A stretch of DNA of 64,000 nucleotides. It comes from JACIYW01 sp014359745. GTDB lineage: Bacteria > Pseudomonadota > Alphaproteobacteria > Rhodobacterales > Rhodobacteraceae. The stretch covers positions 82,825-146,824 of the forward strand of contig JBNPWE010000009.1 in the NCBI GenBank assembly GCA_050433985.1. Direction: 5' to 3'. The notes under the pieces are model-generated. The model made no database searches. It was not told the DNA's origin and worked only from the letters and a program-made list of their open reading frames with translations. Positions 16,269 to 24,749 of the stretch are shown here, piece after piece (positions within the stretch are counted from its first letter, which is position 1; each line of letters begins with the position of its first letter). The position numbers were made by a program, and so were the translations under genes.

Positions 16269-17771
16269 ATGCTCAACCTGTCGGCACAGCTACGATTTCA
16301 TGCCCGGACCCGTCCCCAGGCAGAGGCGCTGATCTACGGCGAGTCGCGGCTGGACTGGGCCACGCTGGAACAGCGGGTGCAACGGCTGGCCGGGGGATTG
16401 CGCGCGCGCGGGATCGGGCCGGACAGCATCGTGGGCATGGTGATGAAGAATTCATCCGCCTTCATCGAACTGCTCTATGCCCTGTCGCATCTTGGTGCGG
16501 TCTCGCTGCCGATGAACTTTCGCCTTTCGGCGGAAGAAATCGCCTATATCGCCGGTCATGCCGGGGTGGACATGGTGGTGGCGGACGCAGAGTTTTCGGC
16601 GATTCTGGACGGACTCGACCGGCCCGTCGTGATGCTTGACGCGGGCGCGCAATCCGATCCTGGCCTTGTGTTGAGCGGCGATCCGGTGGCCGCACCGCAT
16701 CCTCGTGCGGGCGATGACCTGATGCGGCTGATGTATACATCCGGCACCACCGACCGGCCCAAAGGGGTGACCCACAGCTACCACAATTTCCACTACAAGA
16801 ACATGGATATGATCCTGTCCCTGCATCTGACGGCCCACGACCGGCTCTGCATGGTCGGGCCGCTTTACCATGTCGGGGCCTGCGATCTGCCGGGCATGGC
16901 TGTGCATGTGGTGGGGGGCACGCTGGTCGTCTTGCGCGATTTCGATGCGCGACAGGTTGTAGAGACCATCGCGCGCGAACGGATTTCCGGTATCTGGCTG
17001 GCCCCGGTGATGACCAGCGGCATTCTGGCGCTGGAGCGCGCCGACCTGCCGGACCTGACCACGCTGCGCTGGTGTATCGCGGGCGGGGATCGCACGCCCG
17101 AAAGCCGTATCCGCGAATTCGGCAGCGTGTTCGCGAATGCGCGCTATGTGGATGCCTATGGCATGACCGAAACCGTCTCCGGCGACACGATGATGGAACC
17201 GGGCCGCGAAATCGACAAGATCGGTTCGGTCGGACGGCCGGTCAGCATGGTCGAACTGGACATCCGCGCCGATGACGGCACCAGCCTGACCGCCGGGATC
17301 GTCGGCGAGATATGCATGCGCGGGCCGAAAGTCACGCGCGGCTATTGGAAAGACCCCGAGCGCACCGCCGCCGCCATGCACCCTGACGAATTTCTGCGCT
17401 CGGGCGATATGGGCTATCTGGATCAGGACGGCTTCCTGTTTCTGACCGACCGCAAGAAGGACATGATCATTTCCGGCGGCGAGAACATTGCATCTTCCGA
17501 ACTGGAACGGGTAATATTCATGATGCCGCAGGTTGAAGACGTGGCGGTGATCGCCAAGCCCGATGACAGATGGGGCGAGGTGCCGATGGCCGTGATCGTC
17601 CTTCACGCCGGGCGATCGTTGACACTGGGGGAACTGATCGCCTTTTGCCGCAACCATCTGGGCGGGTTCAAATGCCCAAAGGACATGAAGCTGGTGGCGG
17701 CGCTGCCTCGAAATCCCTCGGGCAAAATCCTGAAGCGCGTGCTGCGGGATGACATCCTGAAAGACCTTTGA
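16269..17771 (+). CDS. AMP-forming acyl-CoA synthetase
   Basis: Activates a carboxylic acid to its CoA thioester at the cost of ATP to AMP. The 500-residue protein has the phosphate-binding motif LMYTSGTTDRPKGVTHSY, the YGMTETVSGD motif, the hinge GDMGYLDQDGFLFLTDRKKD, and the C-terminal catalytic lysine region PRNPSGKILKRVLRDD. An AAGGAG ribosome site lies just upstream. It shares the operon with an acyl-CoA dehydrogenase, a hydratase and E1/E2, so it probably supplies that pathway with its CoA substrate. Medium-chain, cyclohexyl or crotonobetaine-type acids are all possible; specificity cannot be deduced by eye. Confidence 0.9.
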   Translation: MLNLSAQLRFHARTRPQAEALIYGESRLDWATLEQRVQRLAGGLRARGIGPDSIVGMVMKNSSAFIELLYALSHLGAVSLPMNFRLSAEEIAYIAGHAGVDMVVADAEFSAILDGLDRPVVMLDAGAQSDPGLVLSGDPVAAPHPRAGDDLMRLMYTSGTTDRPKGVTHSYHNFHYKNMDMILSLHLTAHDRLCMVGPLYHVGACDLPGMAVHVVGGTLVVLRDFDARQVVETIARERISGIWLAPVMTSGILALERADLPDLTTLRWCIAGGDRTPESRIREFGSVFANARYVDAYGMTETVSGDTMMEPGREIDKIGSVGRPVSMVELDIRADDGTSLTAGIVGEICMRGPKVTRGYWKDPERTAAAMHPDEFLRSGDMGYLDQDGFLFLTDRKKDMIISGGENIASSELERVIFMMPQVEDVAVIAKPDDRWGEVPMAVIVLHAGRSLTLGELIAFCRNHLGGFKCPKDMKLVAALPRNPSGKILKRVLRDDILKDL

Positions 17772-17787
17772 CCCCCTGGGAGAGCCT

Positions 17788-18441
17788 GTGCCGAACACCA
17801 AAGACATCCCCACCGCGCAGACGGGCGCCCGGTCGTTCAAACGTCCCCGCAAGAAAACCGGACTGACGCGGGACGAAAAGGCACAACAGACCTATCGCAA
17901 TCTGATGGATGCGGCGGCGCAGATCGTCGGTGAACTGGGGTACGCCGCCACCTCGATTGCGAAGGTAACAGAGGCGGCAGGCGTTGCCCACGGCACGTTC
18001 TACAACTATTTCAAGGATCGACAGGGGCTGTTTGATGTGCTGCTGCCCTATGTCGGGCAGAATATGACCGATCAGATCACGGCAGATCTGACCCATGTCG
18101 GCAATGGGATCGAACGCGAAATTGCCAGGTTCCGGGCCTATTGCGCCTATCTCAAGTCGAATCCCGGTTTCTACCGCATCCTCTACGAGGCCGAAGTCTT
18201 CGCCCCCGTTGCCCACGAGGCCCATATCCGGCGGCTGAGCGATGGCTATCACCGCGCCCTGAAACGCGCCATGGATGCCGGGGATCTGCGCCCGATGTCC
18301 GATGATGAACTGACGGCCATCGCGGCCATTCTGCTTGGCGCGCGCGCCTATGTCGCGATGCAGCACAAAAACACCGGCGACGTCCCGGAATCGGCTGTGC
18401 AGGCCTATGCCAGCCTTGTGCGACACGGCCTGTTTCTTTAG
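17788..18441 (+). CDS. TetR-family transcriptional regulator
   Basis: A 217-residue regulator starting at a GTG (17788) 17 bases after the ligase stop, with GGGAGAG upstream. After a basic N-terminal tail the helix-turn-helix spans about residues 45-75 (ATSIAKVTEAAGVAHGTFYNYF). The remainder is an all-helical ligand-binding domain, which in such loci often senses an acyl-CoA. As the last gene of the dehydrogenase operon it may control its own operon. It is one of two candidates for binding the shared palindrome found at three promoters in this block; the neighbouring IclR protein is the other. Confidence 0.92.
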   Translation: MPNTKDIPTAQTGARSFKRPRKKTGLTRDEKAQQTYRNLMDAAAQIVGELGYAATSIAKVTEAAGVAHGTFYNYFKDRQGLFDVLLPYVGQNMTDQITADLTHVGNGIEREIARFRAYCAYLKSNPGFYRILYEAEVFAPVAHEAHIRRLSDGYHRALKRAMDAGDLRPMSDDELTAIAAILLGARAYVAMQHKNTGDVPESAVQAYASLVRHGLFL

Positions 18442-18495
18442 GTCCGTTCCGTCAACAGCCCATCAGGCAGTTTGCAAATCCCTGAACCTGTGGGG

Positions 18496-18513
18496 CATTC
18501 TCTTACTAGAATG
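18496..18513. promoter_or_regulatory. Inverted repeat upstream of the IclR gene
   Basis: CATTCT-N6-AGAATG lies 22 bases before the IclR start. It differs from the shared ATGAWTSACWARTCAT motif. It may be an autoregulatory site of the IclR protein; no partner copy was seen. Confidence 0.35.
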
Positions 18514-18535
18514 AAGTTTCTTATCAGAGGGTCTC

Positions 18536-19294
18536 ATGACGGAAAGCGCGCCAGAAAAACTTGTCGGGGCTTTGGTGAACGGGCTTGCGATCCTGCGTTA
18601 TCTGCAGAAAGCCCGTGGCGGAGTCGGCGTTACGCAGGTGGCGCGCGATCTGGGACTCAACCCGTCAACCTGTTTCAACCTGTTGCGCACCCTGGTCCAT
18701 GAAGGGCTGGCCAGTTTCGACCCGACCACAAAAACCTACGCCCTGTCGATGGGTGTGGTGTCGCTGGCCCAGGGCGCGCTCGACCGTCAAAACCACATTC
18801 GTGTGCTGCATCCAGAGTTGCAGCGTCTGTCCCTGAAATTCGGCGTCGCCATGAACCTGTGGCAGGTGGTCTCGGAAGACCGCGTGGTGCTGGTGGACCG
18901 GACCGAACCCACGGCAACCGTTCAGATCTCGATGCGGATCGGTCAAAGGCTGCCGCTGTTCACGGGCGCTTTCGGGCGCTGCTTTGCCGCACAAAGCCGC
19001 CTGCCCAGGGCAAAAATGGAACGCCGGTTCAAAAAGATACGTCTGGCCAGACCGCCCGATTTCGACCAATGGTACGCCGGGTTGGGCCATGTGCGCCAAG
19101 CAGGCTTTGCGGTAGATCGCGGCAATTTCGCGCTTGGCATCACCACCGTCGCCATCGCCTTGGCGGATGCCAAAGACCAGCCCTTTCTGGCCGTCAGCGC
19201 TATCGGCATTTCCGAGCAGATCGACGATGCCAGGCTGGAGGCGCTCAGCCGCGACATGCTGGTACTTGCCAAAATCGCCGCACAAAGGGGGTAA
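18536..19294 (+). CDS. IclR-family transcriptional regulator
   Basis: A 252-residue regulator. The N-terminal winged helix (about residues 8-70) contains GVTQVARDLGLNPSTCFNLL and the wing LASFDPTTKTYALS. The C-terminal IclR effector domain covers residues about 80-245 and includes VVLVDRTEPTATVQISMRIG and GAFGRCFAAQ. IclR proteins bind short palindromes and usually control nearby catabolic genes in response to a pathway intermediate. It lies between two operons that share the same operator motif and has its own leader, so it is a strong candidate for controlling the regulon. Whether it activates or represses is not evident. Confidence 0.93.
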   Translation: MTESAPEKLVGALVNGLAILRYLQKARGGVGVTQVARDLGLNPSTCFNLLRTLVHEGLASFDPTTKTYALSMGVVSLAQGALDRQNHIRVLHPELQRLSLKFGVAMNLWQVVSEDRVVLVDRTEPTATVQISMRIGQRLPLFTGAFGRCFAAQSRLPRAKMERRFKKIRLARPPDFDQWYAGLGHVRQAGFAVDRGNFALGITTVAIALADAKDQPFLAVSAIGISEQIDDARLEALSRDMLVLAKIAAQRG

Positions 19295-19304
19295 TCCGCG
19301 AAAA

Positions 19305-19320
19305 ATGACTTGTGATTCAT
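19305..19320 (-). promoter_or_regulatory. Operator copy 2 of the shared palindrome
   Basis: On the minus strand this reads ATGAATCACAAGTCAT, fitting the consensus ATGAWTSACWARTCAT. It overlaps a second, wider palindrome ATGACTT-N9-AAGTCAT at 19305-19327. It lies 40 bases before the MaoC gene start and overlaps a possible -35 box (TTGTGA, 19310-19315), so a bound repressor would block the promoter. Confidence 0.6.
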
Positions 19321-19359
19321 AAGTCATAGGGCTTAGCTTTCCAGAAAAGGGAGGCCGAG

Positions 19360-19812
19360 ATGGAATCATCTGAAGATCACTGGTACGAGACCCTGTCGCC
19401 AGGCACGGTCCTGTCGCTGCCGGATATCGATTGCAGCGCTGCACGGATTGCGCGGCACTCGGAGCTTTTCAATGCCTATCACCCGGTCAACACCAGTTCG
19501 GATAACCGCTTTGGTCGCGCCATCGCTCATGGGCCACATCCGGTGGCCCAGGCCATGGCCTCGGTCGGGGATCTTGTGGGCGACAGCCTGGTCGCGATGA
19601 GCCAGCTTGGCCCGTGGCGGTTCCTGAGGCCGGCCTTCGTGGGCGACCGCCTGACCGCCGACGCCACCGTGATCGGTCGCACGGCTGCCACACGCGGCAG
19701 CGGCACCATCGTGCTGGAAATCCGCATAACCAACCCGGACGGACGGGTTTCGCAGATCGGAGAGGCGCATCTGCTTGTCCGGCAGCGCCCCGACCCCAGG
19801 GAAACGCCATGA
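19360..19812 (+). CDS. MaoC-family (R)-specific enoyl-CoA hydratase-like protein
   Basis: A 150-residue hotdog-fold protein with a MaoC domain. The region SELFNAYHPVNTSSDNRFGRAI, followed by AHGPHPVAQAMASVGDLVGD, is a variant of the hydratase motif: the usual D-N-x-x-H is replaced by NAYHPVN, so the catalytic aspartate appears to be Asn. It could be an active hydratase, a mesaconyl-CoA hydratase relative, or a binding partner. An AAGGGAGG ribosome site precedes the ATG. It overlaps the next acyl-CoA dehydrogenase gene by ATGA and is the first gene after operator copy 2. Confidence 0.8.
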   Translation: MESSEDHWYETLSPGTVLSLPDIDCSAARIARHSELFNAYHPVNTSSDNRFGRAIAHGPHPVAQAMASVGDLVGDSLVAMSQLGPWRFLRPAFVGDRLTADATVIGRTAATRGSGTIVLEIRITNPDGRVSQIGEAHLLVRQRPDPRETP

Positions 19813-20963
19813 TCTGGAGCCAGGAACACGAAGAGTTGCGCCGCACCACCAATGCCGTGGTGGACACCCACGTGAACCCCTTTGTCGATCAATGGGAGGA
19901 AGAGGGTATCTTCCCCGCCCGACAGGTCATGAAAGCCTTTGGCAATGCCGGGCTTCTGGGGATAGGCAAACCCCAGAAATGGGGCGGCATGGATCTGGAT
20001 TTCTCGTTCGAGATCGCCTTCGCCGAGGAGCTGGGCAACATCCGGACGATGGGCATCTGCTCGGCGATTGGCGTGCAGACCAACATGTGTACCCCCGCCC
20101 TTGCAAAGCATGGCAGCGACCGGCTGAAGGCGGAATTTCTTGCCCCCACCATCGCCGGAGATCTGGTCGGCTGTATCGGTGTCAGCGAGGCGGGTGCCGG
20201 ATCGGATGTCGCGCAACTCAAGACCTCGGCACGCAAGGATGGCGGGGATTACGTCATCAACGGCTCGAAGATGTGGATCACGAATGGCATTCAGGGAGAC
20301 TGGATTTGCCTGCTGGTCAATACCGACAACGAGAATGGCCCGCATCGCAACAAATCCCTGATCGCCCTGCCGCTGGACACCCCCGGTATCACCGTCGGCA
20401 AGAAGCTGGACAAGGTCGGCTACCGGTCATCGGATACGGCGTTGCTGTTCTTTGACGATGTGCGCATACCGCAGGCCAACCTGATCGGCGAAGAAGGTCA
20501 GGGTTTCCGCTATCAGATGGAACAGTTCCAGGAGGAGCGGCTGTTTGTCGTTGCCCGGTCCTGGCGGTTTCTCGACATCGCGATGTCCGAGACCATCGAC
20601 TATCTGCGCCAGCGCAAGGCCTTCGGCCGACCGCTGCTGGACAACCAGTATATCTATTTCAAGCTGGCCGAAATGCAGGCCCAGATCGAATCTGTCCGGG
20701 CGCTGCTGTACCGTGCGCTGGAGGCCTATCTGAACGGCGAAGACGTGACCAAACTTGCCTCGATGGCGAAATATCTGATCGGGCGGCTTTCCATGGAAAT
20801 CCCTGTGGAACTGACCCATTTCTGGGGCGGTCAGGGATTCATGAACGAGAACTTCATCACCCGCGTCTATCGCGAGGCCCGCCAGGCCGCCGTGGGCGGC
20901 GGCGCGAACGAGGTGATGTTGCAGATCATCGCGAAGAAGATGGGAATCTTTCCGAAATCGTAA
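19809..20963 (+). CDS. Acyl-CoA dehydrogenase (second of four)
   Basis: A 384-residue flavoprotein starting MIWSQEHEELRRTTNAVVD at the ATG (19809) that overlaps the MaoC stop. The middle domain has IGVSEAGAGSDVAQLKT and KMWITNGIQGDWIC. The C-terminal domain has HFWGGQGFMNENFITRVYREAR and ends with GGGANEVMLQIIAKKMG, typical of the family. Coupling to a MaoC gene suggests consecutive dehydrogenation and hydration of one substrate. An upstream in-frame start would lie within the MaoC gene and was not used. Substrate chain is unknown. Confidence 0.91.
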   Translation: MIWSQEHEELRRTTNAVVDTHVNPFVDQWEEEGIFPARQVMKAFGNAGLLGIGKPQKWGGMDLDFSFEIAFAEELGNIRTMGICSAIGVQTNMCTPALAKHGSDRLKAEFLAPTIAGDLVGCIGVSEAGAGSDVAQLKTSARKDGGDYVINGSKMWITNGIQGDWICLLVNTDNENGPHRNKSLIALPLDTPGITVGKKLDKVGYRSSDTALLFFDDVRIPQANLIGEEGQGFRYQMEQFQEERLFVVARSWRFLDIAMSETIDYLRQRKAFGRPLLDNQYIYFKLAEMQAQIESVRALLYRALEAYLNGEDVTKLASMAKYLIGRLSMEIPVELTHFWGGQGFMNENFITRVYREARQAAVGGGANEVMLQIIAKKMGIFPKS

Positions 20964-21022
20964 CGGCATGCTTCCTTATGAAGAAAGCAATTCCCATCAC
21001 ATAATGACGAAAGAGAGGGACG

Positions 21023-22159
21023 ATGGATTTCGCCTTTACAGAGGAACACGAACGCGTCCGCGAGACCGTCCGGCGCTTTGCCGCAGCGGAAATCGCGCCG
21101 ATCGCCCGCCGACATGACGACGACGAGACCTTTCCAAGAGAGATGTTCCGCAAGTGGGGCGATCTCGGCCTGCTTGGCGTGCGCTACCCTGCCGAAGACG
21201 GCGGCTCCGGCATGGACAAGATCAGCGACTGCATCGTGCGCGAAGAGTTGAGCTATGCCAGTCAGGCGTTTGCTTCGACATGGTCGGCGCATACCCACCT
21301 GGGCATCTGGCCGATCTGGAAGGCGGGCACCCCCGCGCAAAAGGCGAAATATCTGCCCGATGCTTTCGCGGGCAGAAAGGTCAGCGCCTTTGGCCTGTCC
21401 GAGCCTGGGGGCGGATCGAACATCCGCGCCCTGACCACCAAGGCGGAAAAGATCGACGGCGGCTGGCGGATTTCCGGGGCCAAGACCTATATCACCAATT
21501 CTCCGTTCGCGGATTTCATGCTGCTGGCGGCCCGCACTTCTCCCGAATTGAAGCCCCACGCGATCAGCCTGTTCATCATCGACCTGCCCAACCCCGCCAT
21601 ATCCATCCACAAGCTGGACAAGGAGGGCATTCGCGCCTCGGAAACCGGCCTGATCCATATCGACGGGCTGGAAGTCCCTGACGAGGCGCTGCTTGGCAAC
21701 AAGACAGGCACATATCCGATCATCCTCGATTCCCTCTCGGAAAACCGCGTCGGTGTGGCGGCGAATGCCCTGGGCATGGCGCGCGCGGCCAGGGATGTCT
21801 CGATCGCCTATGCGCGAGACCGCGAAGTGGCCGGCAAGCGGTTGGGCCAGTATCAGGCCATCGCCCACAAGATCGCCGATATGGATGCCGATATCGAAGC
21901 GGCCCGCTGGCTGGTGTATCATGGCGCCTGGCTGGTCGATCAGGAAAGGCTTACGGCGGCCATGGCCGCCAAGGTAAAGCTTTTTGCCTCGGAAGTGGCG
22001 GTTCGCGCTTCGGAACAGGCTATTCGCATCCATGGCGGTGCGGGGATCATGCGCGACTATTCCGTGGGCCGCATCCACCGCGATGCGCTGGTCTATGTCA
22101 TTGGCGAAGGCACTTCGGAGGTGCAGCGCAACCTGATTTCGCGCGCCCTGGACCTGTAG
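21023..22159 (+). CDS. Acyl-CoA dehydrogenase (third of four)
   Basis: A 378-residue flavoprotein beginning MDFAFTEEHERVRETVRRFA after an AAGAGAGGGA ribosome site. It has FGLSEPGGGSNIRALTTKA, KTYITNSPFADFM and the C-terminal signature IRIHGGAGIMRDYSVGRIHRDA, followed by GEGTSEVQRNLISRAL. This ending is characteristic of short-chain and glutaryl/isovaleryl-type dehydrogenases. It lies 59 bases after the previous dehydrogenase on the same strand and ends the second operon. No terminator was seen in the following 198 bases, which hold operator copy 3. Confidence 0.92.
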   Translation: MDFAFTEEHERVRETVRRFAAAEIAPIARRHDDDETFPREMFRKWGDLGLLGVRYPAEDGGSGMDKISDCIVREELSYASQAFASTWSAHTHLGIWPIWKAGTPAQKAKYLPDAFAGRKVSAFGLSEPGGGSNIRALTTKAEKIDGGWRISGAKTYITNSPFADFMLLAARTSPELKPHAISLFIIDLPNPAISIHKLDKEGIRASETGLIHIDGLEVPDEALLGNKTGTYPIILDSLSENRVGVAANALGMARAARDVSIAYARDREVAGKRLGQYQAIAHKIADMDADIEAARWLVYHGAWLVDQERLTAAMAAKVKLFASEVAVRASEQAIRIHGGAGIMRDYSVGRIHRDALVYVIGEGTSEVQRNLISRALDL

Positions 22160-22275
22160 CCACCGAATGCCGAACCACGGGCCCGCCCGGTGCCGCCGCA
22201 GGCACTGGGCTGTGGTCTCTTGCGCCATAGCCATCGGCGCGTTGCGCAAGGGATCGCCGCGAGTGAGACAAGAAA

Positions 22276-22291
22276 ATGATTGACAAATCAT
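22276..22291 (+). promoter_or_regulatory. Operator copy 3 of the shared palindrome
   Basis: ATGATTGACAAATCAT, the most symmetrical copy. The symmetry extends to nine-base arms AAAATGATT and AATCATTTT (22273-22294) around GACA. A TTGACA -35 hexamer (22280-22285) lies inside it, so binding here should repress. The hydratase gene starts 67 bases downstream. Confidence 0.65.
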
Positions 22292-22357
22292 TTTTCAATC
22301 TCCAGCATTCCCCATACAAAACATCATTCCCAACCACGAATGTCATGAGGAGGAGAT

Positions 22358-23176
22358 ATGACCGGATCGCCCCAGACGCTGACCTATGAAACCAGGGGTC
22401 GGACCGGGATCATCACCTTTACGCGCCCCGAAGTCCGGCACAGTCTGGACATCGCCATGCGCGAAGAGATCGCCGCCCTGCTGCCCGGCATCCGGGCGGA
22501 TCGGAACTTGCGCTCGCTGATCGTGACCGGCAGCGGCGGCGCCTTCTGTTCCGGCGGCGATCTGAAATCCCTGAGCGAAGAGGAACGCCCCGTCGATGTG
22601 AACCGCGAACGGATCGCCAAACTGCACACATGGTTCACCGAATTGTCGAACCTGGAATTGCCGGTAATCGCGGCGGTCGATGGCCCCGCCTTTGGTGCCG
22701 GCTTCAACCTGGCGCTGGTGGCGGATTTCGTTCTGGCCACCCCCCGCGCCCGGTTCTGCGCGGTGTTCGGGCGGATCGGCCTGGTGCCCGATCTGGGCGG
22801 CTTTTTTCTGCTGCCGCGCATCGTCGGACTGGCCCGCGCCAAGGAACTGGTGATGACCGCCCGCTCCATCTCTGCGACCGAAGCGCAGGAGATGGGGATC
22901 GTTCTGGAAATCCATGAACCGGATTCTCTGCTGGACGCGGCCTTGGCCTTTGCCCGGCGCTTTGACACCTCGTCGCGGCTGGCCGCCGGGATGGCGAAGG
23001 TGATCCTCAATCAGGCGCTCCACACCGACCAGCGCGCGCTGGCGGATATGGAGGCGATGGCACAGACGCTGTGCCTTGCCTCCGATTACCACAAGGAAGC
23101 GGTGCAACGCTTTCTGGACAAGAAGCCCCTTGAATTCGACTGGGATAAGATGGCCGCAAGGGACGTTGCCCGATGA
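22358..23176 (+). CDS. Enoyl-CoA hydratase/isomerase family protein
   Basis: A 272-residue crotonase-fold protein with the oxyanion-hole segments GAFCSGGDLKSLSEE and AVDGPAFGAGFNLALVADF and the C-terminal VFGRIGLVPDLGGFFLL. The glutamate of the first catalytic position is not evident (GAGFNLAL), while the second position has Asp (VPDLGG). The enzyme is therefore more likely an isomerase or specialised hydratase than a standard hydratase. It starts after a GAGGAGA ribosome site and overlaps the thiolase-fold gene by ATGA. It is the first gene of the third operon, directly under operator copy 3. Confidence 0.86.
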   Translation: MTGSPQTLTYETRGRTGIITFTRPEVRHSLDIAMREEIAALLPGIRADRNLRSLIVTGSGGAFCSGGDLKSLSEEERPVDVNRERIAKLHTWFTELSNLELPVIAAVDGPAFGAGFNLALVADFVLATPRARFCAVFGRIGLVPDLGGFFLLPRIVGLARAKELVMTARSISATEAQEMGIVLEIHEPDSLLDAALAFARRFDTSSRLAAGMAKVILNQALHTDQRALADMEAMAQTLCLASDYHKEAVQRFLDKKPLEFDWDKMAARDVAR

Positions 23177-24336
23177 TGCCGCGCAAACAGCATACCGCCC
23201 GCATCACCGGTGTCGCCGATACCGCGATGGGCGAATTGCCCGGCTCGACCGCACTGGGCCTGCACGCCGAAGCCACCAACGCCGCGCTGAAGGATGCGGG
23301 GCTGACCGCGCAGGATATTGATGGCGTGCTATGCGGCTATTCAATGACCGTGCCGCACCTGATGCTGAGTTCTGTCTTCAGCGAATATTACGGGCTCAGC
23401 CCCAGCTTCAACACCGCGATTCAGGCGGGCGGGGCGACCGCCTGCATCATGCTGGCCAATGCCGTGGCGCTGGTGGAATCCGGGGCTTGCCGCCATGTTC
23501 TATGTGTCACCGGCGACAATCGCCTGACCGGCATGACCCGAGACGGGGCGGTGGCGGCATTGGCCACCGTGGGCCATCCCGAATTCGAACAGCCCTATGG
23601 CATGTCGGTTCCGGCGTCTTATGCGCTGGTGGCGCAGGCCTATCTGCACCGTTACGGCATTAGCCGGGACGAACTGTCGGCCATCGCCGTATCGGTCCGC
23701 AACCACGCGGCCCTTCACCCCAAGGCCACCAGGCGCGATCCGCTCACGCTGGAGGATGTCGGCAACAGCCGCATCATCGCCTCGCCCCTGCGCTTGCTGG
23801 ATTGCTGCCTGATTTCGGATGGCGGGGCAGCGGTGATCGTCAGCGCGGCGGACGCGGCGCGCGATACCCGCAAACCGGTGCGGGTTCTGGGCAGCGGGCA
23901 GGGCCATACTCATGAACATATCATGGCCGCCCCGTCGCTTACGGATTTCGGCTGCAAGACCTCCTCGGCCCTGGCCTTTGCCCAGGCGGATGTGACGGCG
24001 CAAGACATCGACGTGGCCGAGATTTACGACAGTTTCACCATCACCCTGCTGGCGGAGCTGGAATCCATCGGGTTCTTTGAAAAGGGCGAGGCCGGCAAAG
24101 CAGCATTGGCGGGCGATCTTTCTTTGGGCGGACGCCTGCCCACCAACACCCATGGCGGATTGATGAGTTATGGACATTCCGGGGCAGCCGGCGGTGCCTT
24201 CCATATCGTCGAAGCCGTCCACCAGTTGCGCGCCGAGGCAGACGCCCGCCAGGTGCCGGGGGCGCAACTGTCCTTCGTGCATGGCGACGGCGGCATCCTG
24301 TCGGCGCATTGCAGTCTCGTACTGGGAAAGGAGTGA
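23173..24336 (+). CDS. Thiolase-fold acyl-CoA aldolase-like (SCP-x/Ltp2 type)
   Basis: A 387-residue thiolase-superfamily protein of the lipid-transfer/SCP-x type. Where thiolases carry the nucleophilic cysteine (C-ATGSTA), this protein reads NTAIQAGGATACIM, with no cysteine at that position. The C-terminal GGLMSYGHSGAAGGAFHIVE region, with the general-base His, is kept. The same loss is known in Ltp2-type retro-aldolases of steroid side-chain degradation, which act with a DUF35 partner. The next gene encodes DUF35 and the two after that encode MaoC-fold proteins, so an aldolase role is more likely than thiolysis. Overlap with the hydratase gene indicates coupling. Confidence 0.82.
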   Translation: MMPRKQHTARITGVADTAMGELPGSTALGLHAEATNAALKDAGLTAQDIDGVLCGYSMTVPHLMLSSVFSEYYGLSPSFNTAIQAGGATACIMLANAVALVESGACRHVLCVTGDNRLTGMTRDGAVAALATVGHPEFEQPYGMSVPASYALVAQAYLHRYGISRDELSAIAVSVRNHAALHPKATRRDPLTLEDVGNSRIIASPLRLLDCCLISDGGAAVIVSAADAARDTRKPVRVLGSGQGHTHEHIMAAPSLTDFGCKTSSALAFAQADVTAQDIDVAEIYDSFTITLLAELESIGFFEKGEAGKAALAGDLSLGGRLPTNTHGGLMSYGHSGAAGGAFHIVEAVHQLRAEADARQVPGAQLSFVHGDGGILSAHCSLVLGKE

Positions 24337-24341
24337 CGCGA

Positions 24342-24749
24342 ATGGATCTGCCCATCCCCAGGCCGAACGCCGATACCCGCCCCTATTGGGAGGCCGCGCA
24401 GCAAGACAGGCTGGTGCTTCAGCACTGCGCCGCGTGTGGCGCCCCGCAGGCCATCCCGCGCAGCTATTGCGGCGCCTGTCATTCCGCGGATCTGAACTGG
24501 CGCGAAAGCAGCGGGCGCGGCAAGATCGCCAGCTTTTCGGTCGTCCACCGCGCCCCGACCAAGGCGTTCCGGGATCATCTGCCCTATGTGCTGGCCCTTG
24601 TGGATATGGCCGAAGGCGTGCGGCTTATGCTGAACGTGATCGGTGACGACCGGCTGGACACGCAGATCGGTGATCCGGTGCGGATCGTGTTCGAGCCGCG
24701 CGGTGCCGACGGGTTCAAGATGCCTCAGGCCCAAAGGAGCCGCGCATGA
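24342..24749 (+). CDS. DUF35 / OB-fold zinc-ribbon acyl-CoA-associated protein
   Basis: A 135-residue protein starting MDLPIPRPNADTRPYWEAAQ (ATG at 24342). It has a rubredoxin-like zinc ribbon with CAACGAPQ and YCGACHS (four cysteines), then the OB-fold with IASFSVVHRAPTKAFRDHLP and ALVDMAEGVRLMLNVIG. DUF35 proteins are partners of Ltp2-type aldolases and of SCP-x thiolases, binding them or channelling CoA substrates. It starts five bases after the thiolase-fold gene and its stop overlaps the next MaoC-like gene. In actinobacterial ChsH2 the DUF35 and MaoC parts are fused; here they are separate adjacent genes. Confidence 0.9.
   Translation: MDLPIPRPNADTRPYWEAAQQDRLVLQHCAACGAPQAIPRSYCGACHSADLNWRESSGRGKIASFSVVHRAPTKAFRDHLPYVLALVDMAEGVRLMLNVIGDDRLDTQIGDPVRIVFEPRGADGFKMPQAQRSRA

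Noticed and set aside
16452..17852. Minus-strand frame of 466 codons opposite the AMP-forming CoA ligase
   Set aside because: His/Gln/Arg-rich shadow; the ligase motifs are on the plus strand.
20964..21022. Possible fourth copy of the shared operator before the third acyl-CoA dehydrogenase
   Set aside because: CATCACATAATGAC resembles it only loosely and lacks the TCAT arm, so it was not counted.
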